Under the pieces are notes generated by a model that saw only the letters and a list, made by a program, of their open reading frames with translations, searched no databases and had not been told where the DNA came from. Both the position numbers and the translations under genes were made by a program. DNA of 35,073 nt from an uncultured Bacteroidia bacterium (GTDB taxonomy: Bacteria; Bacteroidota; Bacteroidia; Bacteroidales; UBA932): assembly GCA_902774145.1 (NCBI GenBank), contig CACYHC010000021.1, positions 1 through 35,073 of the forward strand, written 5' to 3'. Positions within the stretch are counted from its first letter, which is position 1, and each line of letters begins with the position of its first letter. Positions 18,363 through 26,627 of this stretch are shown one piece after another.

Positions 18363-18379
18363 CATAAAAGTAGAGTGTT

Positions 18380-19516
18380 ATGGAGAATCCCTTTTATCTC
18401 AGCGGCATCATTCCGGAACGTTGGTTTTGCGACCGCGAAAAGGAAACTGAATGGCTGACAAAAACATTGGTAAACGGTGCCAATGTATTGCTTTCTTCTC
18501 CCCGCCGAATGGGGAAGACGCAATTGATTTATCATTTGTTTCAGCAGCCTGAGATCAGAGACAATTACTATTGTTTTTATACGGATATCTTTCCTACCAG
18601 CAGCCTGCAGGAACTGGTGCTTTTCCTGGGGAAGGAAATTTGTTCGACACTTGTCCCTAAAGGCAAGTCTGCCTTGGATAAATTCCTCTCCGCCATACGT
18701 TCACTGTCCGGTAGTTTTACGTATGACCCTGTGTCCGGCAGCCCTTCATTCGACGTAAAATTGGGAGACATCCATTCTCCGATGCTTACGATAGAGGAAA
18801 TCTTTGCTTATCTGGAGGGGGCCGGAAAGCCCTGTATTTTTGCGATAGACGAATTTCAGCAGATAGCAGCGTATCCGGAAAAAAATGTAGAGGCACTTCT
18901 GCGTTCCTATATCCAAAAGATGAATAACTGCCGTTTTGTCTTTGCAGGGAGCAATCGGCATGTGCTTGAACGAATGTTCAATTCAGCGGCTAAACCTTTT
19001 TATAACAGTGCGCAACAGTTGTATCTGGACCGGATCCCGGAAGAAACGTATATAGCGTTTGCCGTAAAGGCTTTCAGGGAAAGCGGAAGGAATATTCTCC
19101 CCGAGTCGGTTTCTTACATATACAGGATGTTTGACGGACATACCTACTATGTTCATAATATCCTGCACAATGCCATTGCCTATCTGGGACCTGGAAAAAC
19201 AGTTGATTCAGCGGATACGGACCGGCTGCTTTCCGATATACTGGATGAAAAAGGGCAGACTTATGCGGGGATGATGAATCAACTCAATTATCAGCAGAAA
19301 GAAGTAATCGTCGCCATCGCCAGAGAGAGAAAGGCCAAAGCAATCACCTCTGTGGCGTTTATAAAAAAACATTCCCTCAAATCTCCGAGTTCTGTCCAGT
19401 ATGCTGTGGCACAGCTTCTTGAGCAACAACTGATTACTTATGAGAATGAAGGGCGGAACAAGGTCTTCAGCCTCACGGACCGTTTTATGCAGGAGTGGAT
19501 ACGTAAAGTATATTAA
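18380..19516 (+). CDS. AAA/archaeal-type ATPase (AAA_14-like) of unknown role
   Basis: A 378-residue P-loop protein. Walker A is at residues 41-47 (PRRMGKT, in SSPRRMGKTQL) and Walker B at about 152-158 (CIFAIDEF). A sensor-type strand FVFAGSNRHVLERMF follows, and the C-terminal region is winged-helix-like (SSVQYAVAQLLEQQLI). The family is widespread and scattered in Bacteroidetes and archaea, and its function is mostly unknown. The gene has its own promoter, is visibly more A/T rich than its neighbours and interrupts an otherwise tight polysaccharide gene set. It is therefore probably a late insertion and not a biosynthetic component. No toxin partner or transposase is adjacent. Confidence 0.82.
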   Translation: MENPFYLSGIIPERWFCDREKETEWLTKTLVNGANVLLSSPRRMGKTQLIYHLFQQPEIRDNYYCFYTDIFPTSSLQELVLFLGKEICSTLVPKGKSALDKFLSAIRSLSGSFTYDPVSGSPSFDVKLGDIHSPMLTIEEIFAYLEGAGKPCIFAIDEFQQIAAYPEKNVEALLRSYIQKMNNCRFVFAGSNRHVLERMFNSAAKPFYNSAQQLYLDRIPEETYIAFAVKAFRESGRNILPESVSYIYRMFDGHTYYVHNILHNAIAYLGPGKTVDSADTDRLLSDILDEKGQTYAGMMNQLNYQQKEVIVAIARERKAKAITSVAFIKKHSLKSPSSVQYAVAQLLEQQLITYENEGRNKVFSLTDRFMQEWIRKVY

Positions 19517-19523
19517 AAATCGC

Positions 19524-19531
19524 TATCTTTG
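19524..19531 (+). promoter_or_regulatory. Possible -7 promoter element before the initiating sugar transferase
   Basis: TATCTTTG fits TAnnTTTG and stands 15 bases before ATG 19547. No TTTG is found at the right distance upstream, so only the -7 box is supported. Confidence 0.45.
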
Positions 19532-19546
19532 CGTGACGAATAACCA

Positions 19547-20959
19547 ATGAACGCCAAGACTTTCAGCTCGAAAGAATTCTGGCTCTACAGCGTGCCGGTG
19601 ATGGTGGTGGATCTGCTGATCCATCTCCTGCTCTTCGAGTGGATTGGCAGCATCTTCCGTTTCGAGGACAGCGCGGACCTGGTTCTGGTCCGTCCGCGTA
19701 CGCTCTATTTCCTGGTGGTTTCCTTCGGGATAGCGATGCTCCTCTTCCCGGTGCGCCTTTACGGCCGCGGCGTGCATCGGCGCGATGTCGTTTCCCGGGC
19801 ATTCCTCCAGTGTCTGACGACCCTCGTCATCCTGGCCCTGACGGTGGATGTGATGTTCTCTTCCTTTGCCGGGAAGTTTTACCTCCAGCAGGGGATTGCA
19901 GCTACGGCCGTCATCTCGCTCTGGCACCTTCTCGTGCGCCGTCTCATCCTCGTGGTGCGCCGTCACGGCCGGAACAAGGTCCACGTGTTGATTGTGGGCG
20001 AGGGGGAGAACGCTTCGGCGCTCTGGCAGGAACTTAGCTACGGCGTGGATTTTTTGGACTACAAGCCGCTGGGTTTCTTCTCGGATATCCCGCAGGCTCT
20101 TCCGCCGGAAGCGGAGCGTCTGGGCGGGCTGGATGGCGTGATTCCCTACATCGAGGAAGGCAACAAGGTCCACGAACTCTATTGCAGCGTGAACCCCGCC
20201 CTGCAGCCGGAATTCGTCAACGCGCTGATCCGCGAATGTGAGAACCGCTTCATCGCCTTCTATTATCTGCCCAGTATGGACGGTTACGTGAAGCGCAAAC
20301 TGAGCTTCTCCGACCTGGGGCCCGTCACCGTCGTCCGTCTGCGCGAAGAGCCGCTTGCCGCACCCCTCAACAGTTTCCTCAAGCGCTTTTTCGATATCGT
20401 CCTGTCCGGACTGTTCCTGATCACGCTCTATCCGCCGATCTGGCTGCTGGTCGCCATCGGAACGACGATATCCTCGCCCGGCCCCATCCTGTTCCGCCAG
20501 TTGCGCACGGGCTACAAGGCCAAACCTTTTACGATGCTGAAATTCCGGTCGATGCGGCCCAACCGCGACGCCGATGTCCTTCAGGCGACGAAGGACGACC
20601 CGCGCAAAACCCGCTTCGGCAACTTCCTGCGGCGCACCAGCATCGATGAACTGCCGCAGCTGATCAATGTTTTCAAGGGAGAAATGTCCCTCATCGGTCC
20701 CCGTCCGCATATGATCCTGCATACGGAGACCTATTCCAAACTCGTCGATGAATACCTCGTACGCCATATGGTGCGTCCCGGTCTTACGGGCTGGGCGCAG
20801 GTGAACGGCTGCCGGGGTGAGACCGAGACGGTGGACAAGATGGCCCGCCGTGTAGAGAAGGATATCTGGTATATCGAGCACTGGTCCTTCTGGCTCGATA
20901 TCAAGATTCTCCTGATGACCGTCGCCCAGGTCTTCAAGGGCGACCAACAGGCTTACTGA
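19547..20959 (+). CDS. Polyprenyl-phosphate sugar-1-phosphate transferase (WcaJ/PglC-type, PHPT family)
   Basis: Starts repeat-unit synthesis by moving a sugar-1-phosphate (glucose in WcaJ; not certain here) to undecaprenyl phosphate. The 470-residue protein has four N-terminal membrane segments (to about residue 135), a Rossmann-like middle domain ([12 protein letters not shown]), a further hydrophobic helix ([16 protein letters not shown]) and the bacterial sugar transferase domain. That domain shows [41 protein letters not shown] and [12 protein letters not shown]. All key motifs are present, including the Asp-Glu pair of the catalytic centre. It is the start of a short set with the kinase and nucleotidyltransferase genes (gaps of 4 and 8 bases). 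Confidence 0.94.
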   Translation: MNAKTFSSKEFWLYSVPVMVVDLLIHLLLFEWIGSIFRFEDSADLVLVRPRTLYFLVVSFGIAMLLFPVRLYGRGVHRRDVVSRAFLQCLTTLVILALTVDVMFSSFAGKFYLQQGIAATAVISLWHLLVRRLILVVRRHGRNKVHVLIVGEGENASALWQELSYGVDFLDYKPLGFFSDIPQALPPEAERLGGLDGVIPYIEEGNKVHELYCSVNPALQPEFVNALIRECENRFIAFYYLPSMDGYVKRKLSFSDLGPVTVVRLREEPLAAPLNSFLKRFFDIVLSGLFLITLYPPIWLLVAIGTTISSPGPILFRQLRTGYKAKPFTMLKFRSMRPNRDADVLQATKDDPRKTRFGNFLRRTSIDELPQLINVFKGEMSLIGPRPHMILHTETYSKLVDEYLVRHMVRPGLTGWAQVNGCRGETETVDKMARRVEKDIWYIEHWSFWLDIKILLMTVAQVFKGDQQAY

Positions 20960-20963
20960 CACA

Positions 20964-22136
20964 ATGAATTGCGAAATCAAATTTGAACAAATCTGGCGAA
21001 AGTCTCCGGAAGCGGTGGCTTTCTGTCCTTACCGGGTTTGCCCGCTGGGTGCCCATTCCGACCATCAGAAAGGCCGGGTCACCGGCCTGGCCATCGACAA
21101 GGGGATTCACATTGCCTGGTCCGTCAAGCACAACGGGGTGGTGGAGGTTGTTTCCCTCCAGTTCGAGAAGCGGGCCCAGTGGCACGTGAGCAGCGTAAGC
21201 GAAACGCGGGAAGGCGACTGGGCGGATTACCTGCGCGGCGCTACCCTGGAACTCGGGCGGCGCTATCCGCTTTCCCGGGGCATTTCCGGCGCCATCGAGG
21301 GAAGCCTTCCCATCGGCGGGCTGTCTTCCTCGGCGGCGGTGACCATTTCCTTCCTTTCCGCGCTTTGCGCAGCGAACGGCATCCGCCCCTCGGAACAGGA
21401 GATTATCGCGATTGCGATGGCCTCGGAAAATAAATATGTGGGCGTATCCAGCGGCAAACTGGACCAGAGCTGTGAACTTTTTTCGCGCAAGGACAACCTG
21501 CTCTACCTGGATACGAAAGACGACAGCTACGAGCTCATCCCCGTCTCGCCGAACTGCAAGCCCTGGCGCATCGCCATCTTCTTCAGCGGAGTAGAGCGCT
21601 CGCTCGCCGGCAGCAAGTTCAATATGCGCGTCGATGAGGTGCGCAGCGCCGCCTACGCCCTCAAGGCCTTCGCCGGGATGGAATACGGAAAATTCCCGGA
21701 AACCTTCCTCCGCGATGTTCCGCGGGATATTTACGACGCATACAAAGACAGGCTTCCGGAGCCCTGGCGGCGCCGTGCGGAGCATTTCTACACCGAGTAT
21801 GACCGGGTGGTGCAAGGGGCCGAAGTCTGGCGTGCGGGCGACATCGAAGCCTTCGGGCGCCTGGTGGCCCAAAGCGGCCATTCCTCCATCTACAACTGGG
21901 AGAGCGGGTCGCCGGAATTGAAAACCCTCTATGAAATTATGTGCCACACCGACGGCATCTACGGTGGCCGTTTCAGCGGCGCCGGCTTCAAGGGCTGCTG
22001 TATCGCGCTCATCGATCCCGCCTTCGAAGAAAGTATCCGCCGGAGCGTCCGGGAAGCCTACCTCACTGAATTCCCCGCCTTGAACGGAAAGTATTCCGAT
22101 TATGTCTGCGACAGTGCGGACGGCGTAAAATTCTGA
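20964..22136 (+). CDS. GHMP sugar kinase, galacturonokinase-like member of the galactokinase family
   Basis: A 390-residue GHMP kinase. The N-terminal signature reads YRVCPLGAHSDHQKG (about residues 23-37), whereas galactokinase has GRVNLIGEHTDYNGG. The GAH-DHQ form resembles plant galacturonokinase, recalled as PLGAHIDHQGG. The ATP-binding loop PIGGLSSSAA lies at about 116-125, and the C-terminal glycine motif is GGRFSGAGFKGC. It probably phosphorylates a hexose or uronic acid at C1. The next gene is a nucleotidyltransferase, so the two could turn a free or salvaged sugar into an NDP-sugar for the polysaccharide. Substrate assignment to galacturonate is inference from the motif; galactose remains possible. 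Confidence 0.82.
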   Translation: MNCEIKFEQIWRKSPEAVAFCPYRVCPLGAHSDHQKGRVTGLAIDKGIHIAWSVKHNGVVEVVSLQFEKRAQWHVSSVSETREGDWADYLRGATLELGRRYPLSRGISGAIEGSLPIGGLSSSAAVTISFLSALCAANGIRPSEQEIIAIAMASENKYVGVSSGKLDQSCELFSRKDNLLYLDTKDDSYELIPVSPNCKPWRIAIFFSGVERSLAGSKFNMRVDEVRSAAYALKAFAGMEYGKFPETFLRDVPRDIYDAYKDRLPEPWRRRAEHFYTEYDRVVQGAEVWRAGDIEAFGRLVAQSGHSSIYNWESGSPELKTLYEIMCHTDGIYGGRFSGAGFKGCCIALIDPAFEESIRRSVREAYLTEFPALNGKYSDYVCDSADGVKF

Positions 22137-22144
22137 ATCAAGCC

Positions 22145-22885
22145 ATGAAATGCCTTGTCCTGGCGGCGGGCTACGCCACGCGCCTTTATCCCCTGACCGA
22201 AAATTTCCCCAAACCCCTGCTGCCCGTTGCCGGAAAGCCTATCCTGGACCATTTGATCGACGACATCTCCCGCAGCAGTGCGGTAGACGGTTTCATCGTC
22301 ATTTCCAACCACCGGTTCGCGCAGCATTTCCGCGACTGGGCGGCCGCACGCCAGGGGAGTGCGGACATCCGCATTGTCGATGACGGCACGTCCACCAACG
22401 AAACGCGGCTCGGAGCGGTCTGCGACATCCAGTTCGCGATTGAAAAATTCGGGCTCGATGACGACCTCTTCGTGATTGCCGGGGATAACCTGCTCGATTT
22501 CAGCCTGCTGCAGTTCATCGACTATGCCCTGGCTGCCCGCACCTCCTGCCTGATGCGCTACTTCGAGCCCTCCGTGCCCAAACTCACCAAGTGCGCGGTG
22601 GTGGAGGTGGATTCCCACGACCGGATTCTGTCGATGGAGGAAAAACCGGCGCAGCCCCGTTCGCACTGGTGCTGCCCCCCGTTCTACTATTATACGCGCA
22701 ACGATGCGCGGCTCGTCGCAAAGGGCATCGTCGCCGGCTGCGGAACGGACGCTCCGGGCAGTTTTGCCGCCTGGCTCTCCACCCAGGTGCCCGTACACGC
22801 GATGGAAATGCCCGGGAAGCGCTTCGACGTGGGGAATTTGGAATCTTACCAAAAAATCGTTGCGAATTTCCAGCCGATTTTTTAA
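22145..22885 (+). CDS. Sugar-1-phosphate nucleotidyltransferase (NTP_transferase family)
   Basis: A 246-residue enzyme with the family opening LAAGYATRLYPLTENFPKPLLPVAGKP. This includes the nucleotide-binding G-x-x-T-R-L and the substrate-side lysine. It also has a metal-binding AGDNLLDFS near residue 116 and EEKP near residue 160. The C-terminus is short, without the beta-helix of GlmU types. It would activate a sugar-1-phosphate with an NTP, releasing diphosphate. The upstream kinase gene, eight bases away, suggests a paired kinase-pyrophosphorylase salvage route. Nucleotide and sugar specificity cannot be told. Confidence 0.9.
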   Translation: MKCLVLAAGYATRLYPLTENFPKPLLPVAGKPILDHLIDDISRSSAVDGFIVISNHRFAQHFRDWAAARQGSADIRIVDDGTSTNETRLGAVCDIQFAIEKFGLDDDLFVIAGDNLLDFSLLQFIDYALAARTSCLMRYFEPSVPKLTKCAVVEVDSHDRILSMEEKPAQPRSHWCCPPFYYYTRNDARLVAKGIVAGCGTDAPGSFAAWLSTQVPVHAMEMPGKRFDVGNLESYQKIVANFQPIF

Positions 22886-22890
22886 ATTTG
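22859..22890 (+). promoter_or_regulatory. Promoter of the zapA gene pair
   Basis: GTTG (3 of 4) at 22859-22862, 20 bases, then TAAATTTG at 22883-22890. It overlaps the end of the nucleotidyltransferase gene and leads into the small coiled-coil gene. Confidence 0.6.
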
Positions 22891-22915
22891 CAGGAAACAG
22901 GATCGGGTGCCCCAG

Positions 22916-23185
22916 ATGCCGACAGAGCTTAAACAGAATATCGAGCGGCTCATTGCTTTATATGAAGCTGAAAAGAAGCGCGCGGACGCACTTGACGGGC
23001 AACTTTCGGAGGAAAGGCAGGCGTCCCGGGTCCTGCGGGAGCAGATTGTTGAGTTAAACAGACAGATTGACAATATGAAGCTTTCCGAGGCGTTTCGGGC
23101 GGGCGGAGACAACCGTATGGCCCGGGAACGCATCGATAAGCTCATTGGTGAGATAGACAAATGCATCCGACAGCTTGAGAAGTAA
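22916..23185 (+). CDS. Small coiled-coil protein upstream of zapA
   Basis: An 89-residue, highly charged protein, almost entirely helical with heptad-like spacing (LKQNIERLIALYEAEKKRAD, then LREQIVELNRQIDNMK). It ends one base before the zapA start. The ATG at 22916 is chosen over GTG 22907 because ATG is the more usual initiation codon; the difference is three residues. Size, coiled coil and gene position suggest a division-ring partner in the manner of ZapB, which is not homologous in any way I can prove. No enzymatic motif is present. Confidence 0.8.
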   Translation: MPTELKQNIERLIALYEAEKKRADALDGQLSEERQASRVLREQIVELNRQIDNMKLSEAFRAGGDNRMARERIDKLIGEIDKCIRQLEK

Positions 23186-23473
23186 ATGGGCCAGAGCATC
23201 AAAATCAAGGTAGCCGGCAGGGAATATCCTTTCCAGGTCCCCACCGAGGAGGCAGAGCACTATATGCGTCTGGCCGCCGAGGACGTGAATGAGGCGCTCG
23301 GGAACTACTCCACCCGTTTTCCGGACAAGGAACTTGTGGACAAGCTGGTATTTGTCGCCATGATAGAAGCCATCGACAAGTTGAAGGCGTTGAAAAAGCT
23401 GGATACTTCCGACAGGGAACTGCGGTCGCTGGGAAGCGCCTTGCAGTCCTACCTGGAGTCTGTTACAAAATGA
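23186..23473 (+). CDS. zapA: Cell division protein ZapA
   Basis: A 95-residue protein with the ZapA fold: an N-terminal beta part (IKIKVAGREYPFQVPTEE), then AEHYMRLAAEDVNEAL, and a long C-terminal coiled-coil helix (KLVFVAMIEAIDKLKALKK). ZapA binds FtsZ and bundles its filaments at midcell. It follows the coiled-coil gene directly with no gap. Downstream lies the structured RNA region and then rny, comparable to the zapA-ssrS order of enterobacteria. Confidence 0.93.
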   Translation: MGQSIKIKVAGREYPFQVPTEEAEHYMRLAAEDVNEALGNYSTRFPDKELVDKLVFVAMIEAIDKLKALKKLDTSDRELRSLGSALQSYLESVTK

Positions 23474-23475
23474 CG

Positions 23476-23682
23476 CACAAAGCCGTCAGGCCCATCTTCT
23501 GAAAACAACAAGTTCTTCGGAACCGGGTCCACTCGCGGCAAGGAAGGCAGGCCCGCACCGACGGGAAGCCCGATATGCGGCGGAGCCCAAAACCTATTCG
23601 GAAAGTTTTTCTGAAATTCGGCTGACGGCTGTTTCCTAACGGCGATGCTCCCACTACCGGGGGTATCGCCGTTTATTTTGTT
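23476..23682 (+). ncRNA. ssrS: Candidate 6S RNA (SsrS)
   Basis: A 231-base gap between zapA and rny without a credible gene. AGCCGTCAG at 23481-23489 pairs perfectly with CTGACGGCT at 23622-23630. Inside, GAAAAC near the left pairs with GTTTTTC on the right. A GTTC-TTCG-GAAC hairpin sits in the left strand, and GGGTCC/GGAGCCC plus CCGCA/TGCGG stems form the tip, giving a long rod with an internal open bubble as in 6S RNA. A strong terminator ends it. Family knowledge: 6S RNA mimics an open promoter and binds RNA polymerase; zapA linkage is common. No consensus promoter is seen just upstream, so processing from the zapA transcript is likely. End points are estimates. Confidence 0.62.
23639..23682 (+). 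terminator. Rho-independent terminator after the 6S RNA candidate
   Basis: ACGGCGAT (23639-23646) pairs with ATCGCCGT (23665-23672), with an inner CTCCC/GGGGG stem and a short loop, followed by TTATTTTGTT. Confidence 0.75.
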
Positions 23683-23704
23683 GAACATTAATTTATAATA
23701 TATT

Positions 23705-25246
23705 ATGCAGATACTTTTTTATATAATTGCAGCGGTCGTGGGCGCAGTCGCCGCGGTCGCCATTCACATTGCCGTTACACGCGCCTCCGCAAAAGGGAAG
23801 GCGGCAGCCATATTGGAAAAGGCGGAACTGGAAGGGGAGAAGGTCAAGCAGCAGAAAATCCTGCAGGCCAAGGAAAAATTCCTCCAGCTCAAGGCCGCTC
23901 ACGATGAAAGCGTGAACAAGAAAAACCAGGAAATGCGCGACCGCGAGAACACGCTTCGCCAGAAGGAGCAGTCCCTCAAGGACCAGCTCGCCGACCTGGG
24001 CCGCAAGCAGCACGACCTCGATTCGCAGAAAGGCCAGGTCAATGCGCAGAAGGAGAAGCTGGAGCGCAAGAGCGCCGAATGCGACGAGCTGCTCGCCGCG
24101 GTGAACAAACAGCTGGAAACGGTCGCCGGAATGACCGCCCAGGACGCCCGCAATATGCTCATCGAGAACCTGAAGGCGGAGGCCCGCACGGCCGCCCAGG
24201 CCTACATCAACGATACGATGGATGAAGCCCGGCTCAATGCGGTCAAGGAATCCAAGCGCATCGTGATCAATACGATTCAGCGCATTGCTACGGAAACCGC
24301 CATTGAAAACGCCGTCACTACCTTCCCCATCGAAAATGAAGAGGTGAAGGGCCGCATCATCGGCCGCGAAGGACGCAACATCCGCGCCCTGGAGGCGGCG
24401 ACGGGCGTGGAAATCGTCGTGGACGATACCCCGGACGCCATTCTGCTTTCCGGTTTCGATCCGGTCCGCCGCGAGGTGGCGCGCCTTTCCCTCCATCAGC
24501 TGGTGGTGGACGGACGCATCCATCCCGCCCGCATCGAGGAAGTGGTGGCGAAGGTCTCCCGCCAGCTCGAGGATGAAATTCTCGAGACGGGCAAGCGCAC
24601 CTGCATCGACCTGGGCATCCACGGCCTGAATATGGAACTCGTCCGTCTCATCGGCCGGATGAAATACCGTTCCTCCTATGGGCAGAACCTGCTGCAGCAC
24701 TCGCGCGAAGTGGCGAATATCTGCGCCATTATGGCGGCGGAACTCGGCCTGAATCCCAAGACAGCCAAGCGCGCCGGCCTGTTGCACGATATCGGTAAGG
24801 TTTCCGACGCGGATCCCGAACTGCCGCACGCCCTGCTGGGTGCCAAACTCGCCGAGCAGTACAAGGAGCGTCCCGAGGTGTGCAACGCCATCGGTGCCCA
24901 CCACGAGGAAATGGAGATGACCTCCATCTATTCGCCCATCGTGCTGGTGGCCGACGCCATTTCCGGTGCCCGTCCCGGAGCCCGCCGCGAGGTGATTGAA
25001 TCCTACATCAAGCGTCTGCGCGGAATGGAAGACCTGGCCGCCTCCTATCCCGGCGTAACCAAGTCCTACGCCATCCAGGCCGGCCGCGAACTGCGGGTCA
25101 TCGTTGGCGCCGAGGAGGTTTCCGACGACCAGGCCGCCCGTCTTTCCGCCGAGATTGCCCAGCGCATCCAGGACGAGATGACCTATCCCGGTCAGGTGAA
25201 GATTACCGTCATCCGGGAGACGCGCTCCGTCGCTATCGCGAAGTAA
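23705..25246 (+). CDS. rny: Ribonuclease Y
   Basis: A 513-residue membrane-anchored endoribonuclease that starts mRNA decay. It has an N-terminal transmembrane helix (residues 3-24), a long coiled coil (about 30-150, rich in E, K and Q), a KH RNA-binding domain with [15 protein letters not shown] near residue 216, and an HD metal domain with LLHDIGK near residue 360 and AIGAHHEE further on. Length is normal for the family. It lies 22 bases after the terminator of the 6S-like region; no consensus promoter is visible in that short gap, so some read-through or an atypical promoter must serve it. The glycosidase gene follows 13 bases after its stop. Confidence 0.96.
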   Translation: MQILFYIIAAVVGAVAAVAIHIAVTRASAKGKAAAILEKAELEGEKVKQQKILQAKEKFLQLKAAHDESVNKKNQEMRDRENTLRQKEQSLKDQLADLGRKQHDLDSQKGQVNAQKEKLERKSAECDELLAAVNKQLETVAGMTAQDARNMLIENLKAEARTAAQAYINDTMDEARLNAVKESKRIVINTIQRIATETAIENAVTTFPIENEEVKGRIIGREGRNIRALEAATGVEIVVDDTPDAILLSGFDPVRREVARLSLHQLVVDGRIHPARIEEVVAKVSRQLEDEILETGKRTCIDLGIHGLNMELVRLIGRMKYRSSYGQNLLQHSREVANICAIMAAELGLNPKTAKRAGLLHDIGKVSDADPELPHALLGAKLAEQYKERPEVCNAIGAHHEEMEMTSIYSPIVLVADAISGARPGARREVIESYIKRLRGMEDLAASYPGVTKSYAIQAGRELRVIVGAEEVSDDQAARLSAEIAQRIQDEMTYPGQVKITVIRETRSVAIAK

Positions 25247-25259
25247 ACCCATACTGCGG

Positions 25260-26627
25260 ATGCGTAAATTCTTCCTGGGACTCTTTTTGTTGCCGGTAGC
25301 GGCGGCGGGGCTTTGTGCAAAGACCCCGCCGTCCGCTTCCCGCGTGGAAACCTATCGTTATGCCTCCCAGCTTGCCCCTTCGGCGGCTTATGCGGTTAAG
25401 GTAAACGGAGAGGACCAGTTTGTCTATCCTACGTCTGAAGCGCAGATTGTCACTTTCGGCTGTGACGGTCCCGTGACGGTAGAGGTCATCTCGGCCCGCT
25501 CCGGCTTTTCGTCCGTCGCCGTGCGGCCGCTGTCCAAAAATTATCTGGTCAAAAAAACGGCGGAAGGCATCCGGCTCTCTTTGTCTCCCTATGACCGGGT
25601 GAGTGTGGAATTTGACGGTGACGAATCCTGTCCGCTCTTTATTTTCGCCAATCCCCTGAGCGGAGAAAAACCCTCGCCGGAGGACCCGTCGGTCCTTTTC
25701 TTTGAAGCCGGAAAGGTCCATTCTGCGGGAAAAATCCAGTTGCGTCAGGGGCAGCGCCTGTATATCGAGGGCGGTGCCGTTGTGGACGGGTATGTCTCGG
25801 CCTCCCGTCTCAAAGGTATATCGCTGGACGGATTCGGCATCCTGAATGCCGTTCCTTATACCAAAGAACCGAATGGGATCGGCATCCTGGAGTGCAGCGA
25901 CGTCCATGTGGCCAACCTGATTACCTGCAACACCAGCGGGCGGATGGCTTTCTTTTATAAGAACCTGGGCGTGGAAATCGACAATCTCAAGTGCGTCGGC
26001 CGCTTCTATAGCGGGGATCAGACGGATGCCATCGATCTCTATTGCAATCAGGACGTGCGCGTAACCCGCTGCTTCTGTTACGGAAACGACGATACATACT
26101 GCATCAAGTCGCAGAAATTCCAGTTTGCGGGGGAAGTGAAGCACATCCGCTTCGATGACTGTATTGCCTGGAACTACCGGGGCAACTCCTTTGAACTGGG
26201 GTATGAGACCAACCTGGACGTTTCGGACATTCGTTATACCAATATTTATTCCATTCATTCCTCCGGTCCGGAGATCGAGTACCGGCGCGGTGCCGTTACG
26301 ATTCACGCGGCGGCAGCGGGGACGGTCTCGGATATCAGCTATGAAAATGTCTTCATCGAAGACCCGAAGGAATTCGGCATTATGGTATGGGTGCTGCAGT
26401 CGGAATACAATATCGGAAACGGTGTGACCTATGCCCCCGGCGTCGTGAAGAACGTGCGGTTCAAGAATGTTCGTTTCCTCAAGGCGCCCCGCTATGGCAA
26501 CCTGGTGATGGGCTTCGATACGGCGCACACGGCCGAGGTCTCCTTTGAGAACCTGGTGGTAGAAGGGAAGAAAGTCCGCGATGACCGCGGTTTCCACCGG
26601 GCGTTCTGCAGCCTGAGTTTCCGGTAA
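25260..26627 (+). CDS. Secreted GH28-like parallel beta-helix glycosidase
   Basis: A 455-residue protein with a signal peptide (RKFFLGLFLLPVAAAGLCA, cleavage near residue 20). A beta-sandwich-like N-terminal part follows, as in GH28/GH49-related enzymes, then beta-helix rungs. In the helix, GDQTDAIDLY and GNDDTYCIKS correspond to the NTDG-D and xDDCIAIK acidic motifs of polygalacturonases. The later RGNSFELGYE replaces the usual GHG-containing segment, so the canonical histidine is not seen. It may act on pectin-like or other uronic-acid or alpha-linked glycans. It is 13 bases downstream of rny, an odd operon partner, and its stop abuts the parE stop on the other strand. Confidence 0.8.
   Translation: MRKFFLGLFLLPVAAAGLCAKTPPSASRVETYRYASQLAPSAAYAVKVNGEDQFVYPTSEAQIVTFGCDGPVTVEVISARSGFSSVAVRPLSKNYLVKKTAEGIRLSLSPYDRVSVEFDGDESCPLFIFANPLSGEKPSPEDPSVLFFEAGKVHSAGKIQLRQGQRLYIEGGAVVDGYVSASRLKGISLDGFGILNAVPYTKEPNGIGILECSDVHVANLITCNTSGRMAFFYKNLGVEIDNLKCVGRFYSGDQTDAIDLYCNQDVRVTRCFCYGNDDTYCIKSQKFQFAGEVKHIRFDDCIAWNYRGNSFELGYETNLDVSDIRYTNIYSIHSSGPEIEYRRGAVTIHAAAAGTVSDISYENVFIEDPKEFGIMVWVLQSEYNIGNGVTYAPGVVKNVRFKNVRFLKAPRYGNLVMGFDTAHTAEVSFENLVVEGKKVRDDRGFHRAFCSLSFR

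Noticed and set aside
18380-19516. Toxin-antitoxin or defence system around the ATPase
   Set aside because: The ATPase is alone, with no nuclease, toxin or second defence gene beside it.
19523-20980. Long minus-strand open frame of 485 codons opposite the sugar transferase
   Set aside because: The plus strand has all PHPT family motifs. The minus frame has biased, low-complexity composition and is an effect of G/C-rich codon use.
23430-23475. A 6S promoter at the end of zapA (CTTG-N20-TACAAAAT)
   Set aside because: The -7 part does not match TAnnTTTG beyond the TA, so it is not supported.
23449-23688. Minus-strand 79-codon frame over the zapA-rny gap
   Set aside because: The region folds as a structured RNA with a terminator, and the frame has no start signal or recognisable content.
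23693-25252. Minus-strand open frame of 519 codons opposite rny
   Set aside because: RNase Y on the plus strand is unambiguous. The antisense product is rich in G, H, D and L without a recognisable domain.
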